Notes under the pieces: model-generated
What the model was told of the DNA's origin: nothing
Database searches by the model: none
What the model saw: only the letters and a program-made list of their open reading frames with translations
Translations under genes and position numbers: made by a program
NCBI GenBank assembly: GCA_018268395.1
Contig: JAFDWQ010000005.1
Coordinates: forward strand, 345,939-409,938
Length of the DNA stretch: 64,000 bases
Direction of reading: 5' to 3'
Source: Armatimonadota bacterium
GTDB taxonomy: Bacteria; Armatimonadota; Fimbriimonadia; Fimbriimonadales; Fimbriimonadaceae
Part shown: piece after piece, positions 25,730 through 34,594 of the stretch
How positions within the stretch are numbered: the first letter of the stretch is position 1
Layout of the letters: every line of letters begins with the position of its first letter

Positions 25730-28700
25730 ATGGGTAAGACGACCTCGCGCCGAGGGCTCTGCGTGGTCTATTGCGTCCACGACGACCGGTACTACCTCGA
25801 AGAGGCGATCGGGTCGTTCAAAGGGGCGGGGCCGGTCTACGCTTTCGTCAGTAGGATCCCATGGCACGGCGCCCTGGGAGACTGGCAGGCAGCAGGCCAA
25901 GCAGCGGTAAAGGCAGGGGCCACGGTCGTCGAAGGCGAATGGCCCGACGAAGACTCCCACCGCCGAGCGGCCCTGGACTTCGTCAAGGTGCAGGGCTACT
26001 CTTTCGCTCTCATACCGGATGGCGACGAGATCATCGAAGACCGCTTGCTCGGACAGCTTGTGTCGGTCGCGGCTGGAGACCAAGCCGACGTGGTGAATGT
26101 GGAATGGGACACGTACTGGTGGTCGCCGGAGTACGTCGTCCGTCCACGAGAGCCGTTTAGGCCCGTGATGCTGGTCAAACTCGACACCGCGCACCACGTC
26201 CATTTGCGCCAGTTCATAGGCGACCGGACGATGTCTCTCGGAGAAAAGTGCGGCATCGTCCACCACTTGTCGTACTGCGGCCCGGACGAGAGGATCCGAA
26301 GGAAGATCGGATCCTGGTCTCACCGGCGCGAAGTCGTACCGGGCTGGTACTCGGACGTCTGGTGCAGATGGAAGTCGGACCGTGCCCTACGGCACCTGCA
26401 TCCGACGCACCCTTCGAACTACGGGTTCGCGGAACGGATCCGGATCCCTGCTCAGTTGTCGTCGGTCGCAAAAGAACCAGAAGCGTCCCGCGCCAGCCAG
26501 CGCCGCGGCACATCTGAGAAGTGGCCCACGGTGTCCGTATGCATCCCGCTCTTCGGTGGAGAAGAAGACATCGCAGCGTGCCTCGACAGTCTCGAGAGCT
26601 GCCGCGACCTTCTGCACGAAGTGATCGTCGTCGACAACGGGTCCCCCGACAAGGCCGCGTCAAGAGTGAAGGAGTGCGAATGGGCGACGCTCATCGAGAA
26701 CGAGCGCAACCTCGGGTTCGCCAAAGCCAGCAACCAAGCCTACGCACATTCTTCCGGCGATGTAGTGCTGTTCTTGAACAGCGATACGGTCGTCCCCAGG
26801 TCGGGACTCGTGGCGCTGATCGAGGATCTAGAACTCTCAGGCACGATCGCGGCCGCAGGGCCGCTTTCCAACACCGTCGGACATTCTCAGCGGACAGAGC
26901 CGACTTACACGCGCCTCGAAAACCTCGAACTGTTCGCGGAAGACCTGGCGTCGACTGGATCGGAGCCCCGCGACACGGACATGGCCGTGGGATTTTGCCT
27001 GGCCGTCAGGAGGCGCGTGCTTGAGGAGGTCGGACCTTTCGACGAATCGTTCGGGACCGGACTCTTCGAGGACAACGACCTCTGTCACCGTATCCGCAGG
27101 GCAGGCTACCGCATCGTGGTCTCGACGAGGTCGTACGTCCACCACAAAGGCTCGGCGAGTTTTGCAAGGGCCGGAATCGACTCCGGCCGGCTGCTTCAGG
27201 AGAACGCGCAGAAGTACAAGGACAAGTGGAGGCACGACCTTGAGACAGGGTTCGTGGACGTGCTCCCTGGACTGTCCGAAAGGGCGTGCACGTACGTGGC
27301 GGACCGCAAGCCGGAAGTGCTGGTCAGAAAGCTGCGCCCTTTGGTCGAGCGGGCGGACGTCAGCCTTTGCATGATCGTGCGCGACGAAGAGCGCGTGATC
27401 GGAGACTGTCTGAGGAGCGCGGCACCGTTCTTCCGGGAGATCGTCGTGGTCGATACAGGATCGACCGACCGGACGGTGGAGATCGCGCGCTCGTTCGGCG
27501 CGCGCGTGTACGAGCACACTTGGGAGTCGAGCTTTTCAGTGGCCCGTAACCGATCGCTCTCGTACGCGAACGGCAAGTGGATCTTTTGGATGGACGCGGA
27601 CGACACCTTGCCTTGGTCGACCGGTGAGGCACTCTTACAGTCGGCCGTAGGGGCACCCGGGCACGTGCACGCCTTTGTCGTCCCCGTGCAGTTCGTGGAG
27701 GACGGCGCGCCGTCTGGAACCCGAGTCGACCATGTCAAGCTCTTCAGACGGCTCCCGAACGTGCAGTTCGAGGGCCGGATCCACGAGCAGGTCCTTCCCA
27801 GCATCAGGCTCCATGGTGGCGATCTGGGCAGGTTGCCGCAAGTCGTGCTCCATTCGGGATACGACACGTCCGAGGCAGGTCAGGCGAAGAAGCGCGCGAG
27901 GGACAGGGTATTGCTAGCCCTCGATTACTTCGAACGGCCCGGGCATCCGTTCGTGCTGTTCAACCTCGGAATGACCTGCCACTTCACCGGACACCACCGG
28001 AAGGCCGTAAGGTGGCTCAAGAGAGGATTGAAGTCGGCGAACGCTACCGAAAGCCACGTGCGAAAAGCGTACGACCTATTGGGCGTCTCGTTGAGGGAGC
28101 TTGGGAGGCACCACGAAGCGAAGGAAGCCTTTAAGGAGGGGCTGGAGCGCGTGGGAGAAGACGCCGAGCTCCGTTTTCACCTGGGGCTGTCGTGCACGCA
28201 GGAGGAGCGGTACGAAGAAGCACTGGTCCACTATGACGCGGTCCTCGCCTACGATCCGGACTCCGCGTTCCACAGTTTCGACATCGGGATCCTAGGGTTC
28301 AAGACGCTTCACAACCGTGCGGGGGTCCTTGCGCGTCTTGGCCGGTACTCGGAGGCCAAGACAGACTACAGCGCGGCCATCGAACAAGCTCCCGACTTCC
28401 TTCCCAGCACCTTTGAACTGTTCGACCTCGCACTTGGGAAAGAGGACTGGGAATGCGCCGAACGGTGCATCGGCCACGTTGAGTCGCAAGAGGGCCGCTC
28501 AAGGAACTATATTGGGATGGTCGCGAGATATGGGTCCGCGATCGGCGGGCCCGGCGGAGACGTAGCGGCCATTTCAAGGGCCGTCGAACGGCATCCTGCC
28601 GAGACGGAACCCAGGCTCATGCTCGGACGTCGTCTGGCGGAGACCGGGCGGCTTATAGAAGCCAAGCCGCACTTGGCGCACCTTGCTTCACGAGGCGTAG

Positions 28701-28876
28701 CGGAAGCCGCGTACGTCCTTGCCGTAGCCGAAGTTATGAGGGACGACTATCCGGCTGCCCGCGACTGGATGTTGCTCGCGCACTCGTTGAACCCCGGCCA
28801 CGGTCAGACCGTCGAACAGCTCGCGCGGATCAATGCGGCGCTCGGAATGCCTGAGGAGTCCGGGCTTGTACAGTGA
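25730..28876 (+). CDS. multidomain glycosyltransferase with TPR repeats
   Basis: A 1048-residue protein. Residues 1-230 form a degenerate glycosyltransferase-like domain (GLCVVYCVHDDRYYLEEAIG; LIPDGDEI). A GT2 domain starts near 266 (VSVCIPLFGGEEDIAACLDS, VVDNGSPD, LNSDTVVP, ending FEDNDLCHRIRRAGY). A second GT2 domain starts near 544 (VSLCMIVRDEERVIGDCL, VVDTGSTDRT, WMDADDTL). From about 745 a run of TPR repeats fills the rest. It should polymerise or decorate with sugars, using the TPRs to hold a protein. It starts the operon that ends in the Rhs core, so surface glycosylation of or near Rhs is plausible. Confidence 0.88.
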   Translation: MGKTTSRRGLCVVYCVHDDRYYLEEAIGSFKGAGPVYAFVSRIPWHGALGDWQAAGQAAVKAGATVVEGEWPDEDSHRRAALDFVKVQGYSFALIPDGDEIIEDRLLGQLVSVAAGDQADVVNVEWDTYWWSPEYVVRPREPFRPVMLVKLDTAHHVHLRQFIGDRTMSLGEKCGIVHHLSYCGPDERIRRKIGSWSHRREVVPGWYSDVWCRWKSDRALRHLHPTHPSNYGFAERIRIPAQLSSVAKEPEASRASQRRGTSEKWPTVSVCIPLFGGEEDIAACLDSLESCRDLLHEVIVVDNGSPDKAASRVKECEWATLIENERNLGFAKASNQAYAHSSGDVVLFLNSDTVVPRSGLVALIEDLELSGTIAAAGPLSNTVGHSQRTEPTYTRLENLELFAEDLASTGSEPRDTDMAVGFCLAVRRRVLEEVGPFDESFGTGLFEDNDLCHRIRRAGYRIVVSTRSYVHHKGSASFARAGIDSGRLLQENAQKYKDKWRHDLETGFVDVLPGLSERACTYVADRKPEVLVRKLRPLVERADVSLCMIVRDEERVIGDCLRSAAPFFREIVVVDTGSTDRTVEIARSFGARVYEHTWESSFSVARNRSLSYANGKWIFWMDADDTLPWSTGEALLQSAVGAPGHVHAFVVPVQFVEDGAPSGTRVDHVKLFRRLPNVQFEGRIHEQVLPSIRLHGGDLGRLPQVVLHSGYDTSEAGQAKKRARDRVLLALDYFERPGHPFVLFNLGMTCHFTGHHRKAVRWLKRGLKSANATESHVRKAYDLLGVSLRELGRHHEAKEAFKEGLERVGEDAELRFHLGLSCTQEERYEEALVHYDAVLAYDPDSAFHSFDIGILGFKTLHNRAGVLARLGRYSEAKTDYSAAIEQAPDFLPSTFELFDLALGKEDWECAERCIGHVESQEGRSRNYIGMVARYGSAIGGPGGDVAAISRAVERHPAETEPRLMLGRRLAETGRLIEAKPHLAHLASRGVAEAAYVLAVAEVMRDDYPAARDWMLLAHSLNPGHGQTVEQLARINAALGMPEESGLVQ

Positions 28877-29228
28877 CCGGGTCCTTGCGCTCGCTCTCGA
28901 TTGTCGCCACTTCGGCCGACTGGAGGGTCCCACGCACGAAGGGCTCGTGGGGATTCCAGGCGAAGGAGAGTTCGCGTTTTTTTCGCTCAGGATCGTCGAC
29001 GGAACAGTACAGGAAGCCGCGTTCGAGACTTATACGTGTCCTGCCGCAAAGGCGTCCTGCGAACTCCTCTGCCGCGTCATCGAAGGCAAAACATTAGAAA
29101 AGTCTAAATTAATTTCTGATAATGACCTGTTACTATTGATAGGAGGACTACCGGAAGGCAAGGGCCACTTAGCCGGCCTGGCAGTCTCCGCGTTACGGAG
29201 CTGCCTTCGCGGGGTCAAAACGGAGTAA
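28866..29228 (+). CDS. NifU/IscU-like protein with missing cluster ligands
   Basis: A 120-residue homologue of the IscU/NifU iron-sulfur scaffold fold. I start it at TTG 28866, inside the end of the previous gene, because the typical beginning (M)YSDRVLALALDCRHFG then aligns. THEGLVGIPGEGEF, TYTCPAAKASCELLC and GGLPEGKGHLAGLAV follow the family. Of the three usual cysteines only the middle one (about residue 58) remains: the first is replaced by GE and the last by GHL instead of xHC. It therefore may not assemble clusters in the usual way. It is co-transcribed between the glycosyltransferase and Rhs genes. Confidence 0.75.
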   Translation: MYSDRVLALALDCRHFGRLEGPTHEGLVGIPGEGEFAFFSLRIVDGTVQEAAFETYTCPAAKASCELLCRVIEGKTLEKSKLISDNDLLLLIGGLPEGKGHLAGLAVSALRSCLRGVKTE

Positions 29229-29235
29229 AGGGAAG

Positions 29236-29478
29236 ATGTTCGATTGGAGCGGGCCACCGTTTTGGTGCGGGACGTGCGTAGACAGCGGATCTGGGGGTAG
29301 CGGCGGAGGCTTTGGCTCCGGCGGAGGAAACGGATCCGGACCGTGCAGGTGCAACGTGGGTGGTAGTTATTGCGTTTCAGCCGGATTGACCAGGCTCCCG
29401 TCACAGTCCTGTCCGAACGTCTCTCCGCTCGCGGTGCCCGCGACCCCGTCCTCCTGCCCGGTCGTACCGCCTGTGTAG
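29236..29478 (+). CDS. small Gly/Cys/Pro-rich protein
   Basis: An 80-residue frame with a ribosome binding site (GGGAAG) just before ATG 29236, 7 bases after the IscU-like gene and 16 bases before the Rhs core frame. It is rich in Gly and Ser at the front (GSGGSGGGFGSGGGNGSG) and has seven cysteines (WCGTC, CRC). It could be a peptide partner or linker of the Rhs protein. No family recognised; it may also be chance. Confidence 0.45.
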   Translation: MFDWSGPPFWCGTCVDSGSGGSGGGFGSGGGNGSGPCRCNVGGSYCVSAGLTRLPSQSCPNVSPLAVPATPSSCPVVPPV

Positions 29479-29494
29479 GCCAGATTTTTTGAAG

Positions 29495-32400
29495 ATGCAC
29501 GAAAAGTCGATACCAAGAAGCCGCACGCCCGAGGGACTGCCCGATTACGGCGATCCTTTGGTGGCCCAACGACAGCACCCGCACCGTCCCTCGCCCGACC
29601 CGGTCACCGGAAACCTTGTCATCGATCCTGAGATCCGCTTGAAGGCGCTCGGGTTCGACATCGATATCAGCTTTTACTACAGCTCCCAAAACGATAAGGA
29701 CGACGTGTGCGGTAGGGGCCGGTGGTCGAACGCGTTTCAGCAGATCGTAAGCTATCCGAAAGGCGCCGTCCTGACCCGCGGAGACCTCGCGTCGTACGTC
29801 TATTCGATCATCGGCACGAGCGGGAACACGACTACGTTCCTGGGCTTGAACGAACAGTGCAGGACGAGCCTTTCGTACGACACGGCCGCGGACAAGTACA
29901 CGGAGTACTACTCCAACGGCATGCGGATGTTGTACGCCGTGGCAGGATCCGATCCGACGAAGTACAGCGTCGAAAGCGCGATCGACCCTGTTGGGAACAA
30001 GCATTCGTACAGCTACGACGCCAACGGAAACCTGGAATCGATCGAGGTTCCGGGCGGTCGGTTGCTTACGTTCGCGTACGTCTCCAGTTCCCCGACGTCG
30101 CTCCTGCAGAGCGCGACGGACTGGGCCGGCCGGACTTGGTCGTTCACGTACGACGCGAACCGGAACCTCGTTTCGCTGACGGTTCCGACCGGATGTGAGA
30201 CGGGGTACGCGTACACGAACGTCTCGACCGGTCATGCGTCCTTTGCGACCGTCCTGTACAGCGTCACGGACCCGCGAGGCTTCTTGACGTCGTACGCCTA
30301 CGACTCCGACCTCCAGGTCGTGGGCATGTACCTCGGAGCTGGCGCAGTTTGGAACTATGCCTACGACCGGCCGAACAGCCGGACCGTAGTCACCAGCCCG
30401 ACGGGAGGCTTGACGACCTACAACTACGGTCCGACGACGGGTCAGGTCTCGGTGGTGGAGACTCCGGACGGGGTCGTCGAGTCATTGACGTACGACGCCA
30501 ACGGTTATCTCGCTTCCTCGAGGAAGCAGTTAGGCGTTGCGACGAGCTGGACCTACGACCGCTTCGGTCTCGTACAGACAGAAACGGACGCACTGGGAAA
30601 GGTCAAGACGTTCGAGTACGACCAGTGGCTCAACCTCACAAAGGTGACGGACGCACTCGGCAACGTTTGGACGTTCGTCTACACGGACGGTGTCACTTCC
30701 GCTAGCGCGCGACGCCTTTTCGCCTCCGTCGATCCCTTAGACAACAGGACGACGAACAGCTATACGGCAGAGGGGCTCCTTCAAACGACGAAGGATCCCA
30801 GAGGACTGGTGACGACCTTCGCCTACGACGCGTTCGGCAACCTTGCGAGCGTCACGTACCGCGACGGTGGGGTGGTGACGAATTCCTACGACACGCTCGG
30901 CCGCCTGACTATGCAGGCTGACCAACTGAACCGTGTGACCACCTTCGCCTACGACGCAGCCGATAACTTGGTCGGGCGCACCGGGCCCTACGACGGAGCG
31001 GGGTCACCCGGCGCGGCGACACCGGTCTGGACGTACGTCTTCGACCAGTGCCTGATGACCGCCGAAGTCGACCCATTGGGGAACAGGACATCGTATACGT
31101 TCGGGAGGTACTCCAACAAGACGACGGTCAAAGACGCGCTTGGAAACGTTACCAGTTTCGGTTTCGACCCTATGGGGTACGTTGTCAGCGTTACCGACGC
31201 GCTCCTCAACGTCACGACGTACGAATATGACATCGCGAAGCGGCTCACGACGCTGACCGATCAACTAGAGTTCACGACCACGTACGCGTACGACCTTGCA
31301 GGCCGTCAGACGACCGTCACCGATGCCCGAGGCCATTCGGTCTACACGCAGTTCGACGGCCGCAACAACGTCACGACCGTCACAGACGCGCTCGGCAAGA
31401 AGACCACGTTCGGCTATGACGACCTCGGAAGACAGGTCCAGGTGACGGATCCGCTCGGTAACGTGTCATCGACCGTGTTCGATGCCGCAGGAAGGGTCAA
31501 AGCGTCTGTCGACCCCATGGGTGGCCGCACCACGTATTCCTTCGACAAAGCGGGGAACGTGGTGACAGTGATTGACGCGAACCAGAAGGTCACCACGAAT
31601 ACGTTTTCGGGCACTTCTAACCGTTTGGTGTCCGTGACCGACGCCAATGGGAACACGACGGGCTACCAATACGACCTTGCCGGTCAGCAAACGACGATCA
31701 TCGATCCTGCCGGCGGGACGATCGTGACCTCGTACACGGTCGAGGGATGGCGCCGCTCCATTCAGAACGAGATCGGGAAGGCGACGACGACCTCATACGA
31801 TAAGAAGGGCCGCCCCGTGACCGTCATCAACGCCCGGTCGAGGATCAAGACCATCACGTACGACGCCCTTGACCGCGTCGTTAGCCTTCAGTACCAGAGC
31901 GGAGACGTCGCTACGATGGCCTACGATGTGCTTGGCAGGCGGACAACGCTTCAGGATTGGGTCGGCGTGACGACATACGTCTTCTCCAAGCGCGGAGAAC
32001 TGACCGACGAGACGCAAGTGGGGAACAGGATCCAGCGGATGTTCGACGCCGTCGGAAACCGGACGACGCTCATCGATCCGGACGGCGGGTCGTTCGCCTA
32101 CGCGTACGACGCGAACGACCGTCTTGTCAGCCTCACAGACCCAGGTGCCGGTACGACGACGATCGCGTACGACGACGCGGGCAGCCGGATCGGCATGAAA
32201 CTTCCCAACGGATCCAGGCGACAGTACCAGTACGACAAGTCCGGCCGGTTGACGACCCAAGTGGAGCTCGACGCTGGCGGGACACCGATCATGACGATGG
32301 TGGACTCGTACGACAACGTCGGCAACCGCACCAGGCGGGACAAGGACTCGGTCGTCACATCGTGGTCCTACGACGACGGTTACCGCCTCACTGGCCAGCA

Positions 32401-32782
32401 AACGAACGGCGCTTGGGCGACCTTCGCTTACGACACTCGGGGCAACATCAAAGTCAAGCACCATCAAGGTACGAACCCGATGAGTTTCACGCTCGATGCG
32501 GCCAACCGCCTCGTGACGATGCTGCAGGGAACGACCAAGACCACGTACGCATACGACGACAACGGCAATCTGGTGCACGAAAACGCCCCGTTCAACGCGT
32601 ATTCGTTCGTTTACGACGATGAAGACAGGTTGCTCGTGGAAAACTCCTTAAGCGCATCGCCGAGCCTGTCGACCTACGCTTACAATGCGGACGGGCTCCG
32701 ACAGACGGCGGTTCCTGCAGCGGTCTCGCCAGTCAAAACGACGTTCGTCTGGGACGGGACCGACTATCTCGGTGAGTATTGA
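29495..32782 (+). CDS. Rhs/YD-repeat core protein without its tip
   Basis: A 1095-residue Rhs-family protein. The N-terminus has the pattern DPVTGNLVIDPEIRLKALGF and no obvious signal peptide. From about residue 160 nearly the whole length consists of YD repeats (SYDANGN, YDAFGN, YDDLGRQ, AYDDNGN), which fold into a shell enclosing a toxic C-terminal tip. It ends at TTFVWDGTDYLGEY, where a continuous Rhs protein would go on into its conserved tip. Here tandem stops TGA TAG follow, and the tip begins in the same frame at 32801. Start is ATG 29495 or TTG 29489. Confidence 0.92.
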   Translation: MHEKSIPRSRTPEGLPDYGDPLVAQRQHPHRPSPDPVTGNLVIDPEIRLKALGFDIDISFYYSSQNDKDDVCGRGRWSNAFQQIVSYPKGAVLTRGDLASYVYSIIGTSGNTTTFLGLNEQCRTSLSYDTAADKYTEYYSNGMRMLYAVAGSDPTKYSVESAIDPVGNKHSYSYDANGNLESIEVPGGRLLTFAYVSSSPTSLLQSATDWAGRTWSFTYDANRNLVSLTVPTGCETGYAYTNVSTGHASFATVLYSVTDPRGFLTSYAYDSDLQVVGMYLGAGAVWNYAYDRPNSRTVVTSPTGGLTTYNYGPTTGQVSVVETPDGVVESLTYDANGYLASSRKQLGVATSWTYDRFGLVQTETDALGKVKTFEYDQWLNLTKVTDALGNVWTFVYTDGVTSASARRLFASVDPLDNRTTNSYTAEGLLQTTKDPRGLVTTFAYDAFGNLASVTYRDGGVVTNSYDTLGRLTMQADQLNRVTTFAYDAADNLVGRTGPYDGAGSPGAATPVWTYVFDQCLMTAEVDPLGNRTSYTFGRYSNKTTVKDALGNVTSFGFDPMGYVVSVTDALLNVTTYEYDIAKRLTTLTDQLEFTTTYAYDLAGRQTTVTDARGHSVYTQFDGRNNVTTVTDALGKKTTFGYDDLGRQVQVTDPLGNVSSTVFDAAGRVKASVDPMGGRTTYSFDKAGNVVTVIDANQKVTTNTFSGTSNRLVSVTDANGNTTGYQYDLAGQQTTIIDPAGGTIVTSYTVEGWRRSIQNEIGKATTTSYDKKGRPVTVINARSRIKTITYDALDRVVSLQYQSGDVATMAYDVLGRRTTLQDWVGVTTYVFSKRGELTDETQVGNRIQRMFDAVGNRTTLIDPDGGSFAYAYDANDRLVSLTDPGAGTTTIAYDDAGSRIGMKLPNGSRRQYQYDKSGRLTTQVELDAGGTPIMTMVDSYDNVGNRTRRDKDSVVTSWSYDDGYRLTGQQTNGAWATFAYDTRGNIKVKHHQGTNPMSFTLDAANRLVTMLQGTTKTTYAYDDNGNLVHENAPFNAYSFVYDDEDRLLVENSLSASPSLSTYAYNADGLRQTAVPAAVSPVKTTFVWDGTDYLGEY

Positions 32783-32800
32783 TAGAATGGAGGCAAGGCC
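32783..32800 (+). promoter_or_regulatory. in-frame double stop and ribosome binding site between Rhs core and tip
   Basis: After the last codon of the core come TGA TAG AAT GGA GGC AAG, then GCC and ATG 32801 in the same frame. GGAGG is about 8 bases before the ATG. The core and tip B would therefore be two polypeptides unless the stops are read through. The heptamer TAGAATG (32786-32792) has counterparts at the same place ahead of tips A and C and the decayed tip. Confidence 0.8.
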
Positions 32801-33649
32801 ATGGCGATGAAGGCCCGGTACACGGTGGCGGACGGCGAGGTCGTCTCCGAGGTGAGGGGCGGGGTGCGGAAGGACTACGTCCCCGACCCGCTTGGATCGA
32901 CCGTGGCCCTGCTCGACAACGCGCAATCGGTGACCGATTCTTGGGAGTACTGGCCGTACGGCGAACTCAGGTCCGGCTCCAGCGCGACACCGTTCCAGTA
33001 CGTGGGCACCCTCGGCTACTACAAGGACACGAGCCGCCGGACGTACGTCAGGGCTCGGCATTATCGGCAAAGCCAGGCGAGATGGCAGACAATAGATCCA
33101 CTGTGGCCAAGAGCTGGATATACTGGGTACGACGTGGGCAACCCTTTAAACGACATTGATCCCTCGGGATTAGAGCCACGAGGGAAATGCGAATTGTCTT
33201 TCTTTTGTATTCCCCTAGGCCTTGGCGCCAAGTCTTGCATGCTCTGTCTTACCAAACAGGTTAGAAATAAGGTAATCATAATCAAGTGCTGGCCAGCGGG
33301 CTCTGGAGGACACGGAGATCCCATTCCTAAGGGCTGCTGGTGCTTCAACCAATCCAACTGGGTTAATCGATTGCAGCTTGGTCGTCCCTCGCGAGCATGG
33401 GGAGAAGGCAACTGCATCATGCCCCTCGTCCCATGTCCAAAGGACGAAGCGAGAATGAGAAGGGAGAATCCTACTCGTAAATTCCACCCAGGAAGCATGT
33501 GTCTTCATGGAGGGGGGGAAATCAATAACATGGAGTCTGGCGGCTGCATTACAACAGAGTCAAAGATGATCATGGAGTTAAAGACACTCCTAAAGAAACA
33601 TTGCCTAAACACTTCGGGAAAATGCGGTATTACAATTCACGTAAGCTAG
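32801..33649 (+). CDS. Rhs tip B: Rhs C-terminal core plus L,D-transpeptidase-like (Tlde1-type) toxin
   Basis: A 282-residue Rhs tip directly downstream of the core. Residues 1-100 are the conserved Rhs end, ending in the signature NPLNDIDPSG (about 114-123). The toxin part (about 126-282) is cysteine-rich and has LHGGGEINNMESGGCIT with His236 and Cys249, the His...S-x-G-C-I arrangement of YkuD/Tlde1 peptidoglycan L,D-transpeptidases. Such toxins cut or alter peptidoglycan stems in the periplasm. The assignment rests on this motif and on the exported immunity protein. It overlaps the immunity gene by 28 bases. Confidence 0.75.
   Translation: MAMKARYTVADGEVVSEVRGGVRKDYVPDPLGSTVALLDNAQSVTDSWEYWPYGELRSGSSATPFQYVGTLGYYKDTSRRTYVRARHYRQSQARWQTIDPLWPRAGYTGYDVGNPLNDIDPSGLEPRGKCELSFFCIPLGLGAKSCMLCLTKQVRNKVIIIKCWPAGSGGHGDPIPKGCWCFNQSNWVNRLQLGRPSRAWGEGNCIMPLVPCPKDEARMRRENPTRKFHPGSMCLHGGGEINNMESGGCITTESKMIMELKTLLKKHCLNTSGKCGITIHVS
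32878..33030. repeat. inverted repeat copy 2 (tip B)
   Basis: Perfectly identical in inverse orientation to 24090-24242 over 153 bases. Flanking similarity with scattered mismatches extends to about 32807 and 33070. It lies just inside tip B, behind the core. Confidence 0.95.
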
Positions 33650-34116
33650 TGCTTCGAACTTTCGCTTCGATATGCCTCGTTATTGGACTGCGGAATGACG
33701 GACTAGCACAGAGTTCGGAGCAGTCCAAACTAGTGGAGAGATTAGTTCGACAATGGAAAAGCCTCGATAATGCCCCGACTTCTAAATCTGTCTGGACGTG
33801 GCATGTTGGCATTCCTAGCCGGCTATTTGACGCAGGTGATAAAGGTAAGATTGCGCTCCTATTCCTCCAGCCGTCGCAGTCCCCATCTAGCGATCTTGAA
33901 CTAGCTGATAAAAAGATTCGATCTCTGATGGCATTGTCAGATAAAGGGCTAAGAAAACTTCGGGAGCCATACGTTCTGCATTCGATTCATTGGGCTAGTA
34001 AAGCGCTAGATTCGTTGACAAAGCAGCAGTTTGACCATTGGTTGAAGGAATTTGTGAAAGCTCAACCAGGTAAGGGCGAAGCGAGAATGCTAATTGAACT
34101 CCTAAGCAAGAAGTAG
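33622..34116 (+). CDS. putative periplasmic immunity protein of Rhs tip B
   Basis: A 164-residue protein starting at ATG 33622, within the end of tip B. It has a signal peptide (MRYYNSRKLVLRTFASICL...GLAQ) that would deliver it to the periplasm, the right place to block a peptidoglycan-directed toxin. The mature part is helical and basic and shows no recognised domain. Low GC, like the toxin half. The start is chosen for its GGGA upstream and the fit of the signal peptide. Confidence 0.7.
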   Translation: MRYYNSRKLVLRTFASICLVIGLRNDGLAQSSEQSKLVERLVRQWKSLDNAPTSKSVWTWHVGIPSRLFDAGDKGKIALLFLQPSQSPSSDLELADKKIRSLMALSDKGLRKLREPYVLHSIHWASKALDSLTKQQFDHWLKEFVKAQPGKGEARMLIELLSKK

Positions 34117-34151
34117 AGGATCAGTTGTTTGGTTTTTTTGCGGAATGACAG

Positions 34152-34367
34152 GTCTGGGCAAGCCCAGACTTATTTGCCTATGAATATGGTCGCAATAATC
34201 CTGAACGATTTCAAGATCCTTCAGGTATGTGGGTGGGTGGCCCGGTCTGGCAACGAGCCATGGTCAGCAGGCGGGCGGTGGATTTCCGTTGCAGACCGGG
34301 GCCAAAACGGCACTTACCGACGGTCGCGACGGGTGGCCCGATCAAGAGTGACCTCTCGCTCGCGTAG
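34152..34367 (+). pseudogene. remnant of an Rhs C-terminus
   Basis: A fragment with the Rhs end signature DLFAYEYGRNNPERFQDPSG followed by about 50 residues of unknown sequence (MWVGGPVWQRAMVSRRAVDF...) and a stop at 34365. It lacks start, core and the preceding conserved end, so it is a decayed displaced tip. Confidence 0.65.
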
Positions 34368-34594
34368 CCCGAGAAGATCGCATTATGGATCCTCACTGTA
34401 GAATGGGGCCGTGAGGCGTGTCCTTCGGACGCTGTCGGCAGGGGTTTCGTCACCGTGCCCGAGCCTGGAGGCTGCCGGGTGTCCTCTGCCTCGCGCCCCG
34501 GTCGAACCGAGGTCAAGATCCTGCGGAACCGGGGTGCAACGGGCACGAGGCACTCCGTTCACCCCGTCCACCCCGGAGGGAGATCACCCCTTGG

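Noticed and set aside
29990-32760. Repetitive sequence that could be mistaken for a tandem repeat or CRISPR array
   Set aside because: The repetition is at protein level (YD repeats of Rhs); spacing and nucleotide sequence are not array-like.
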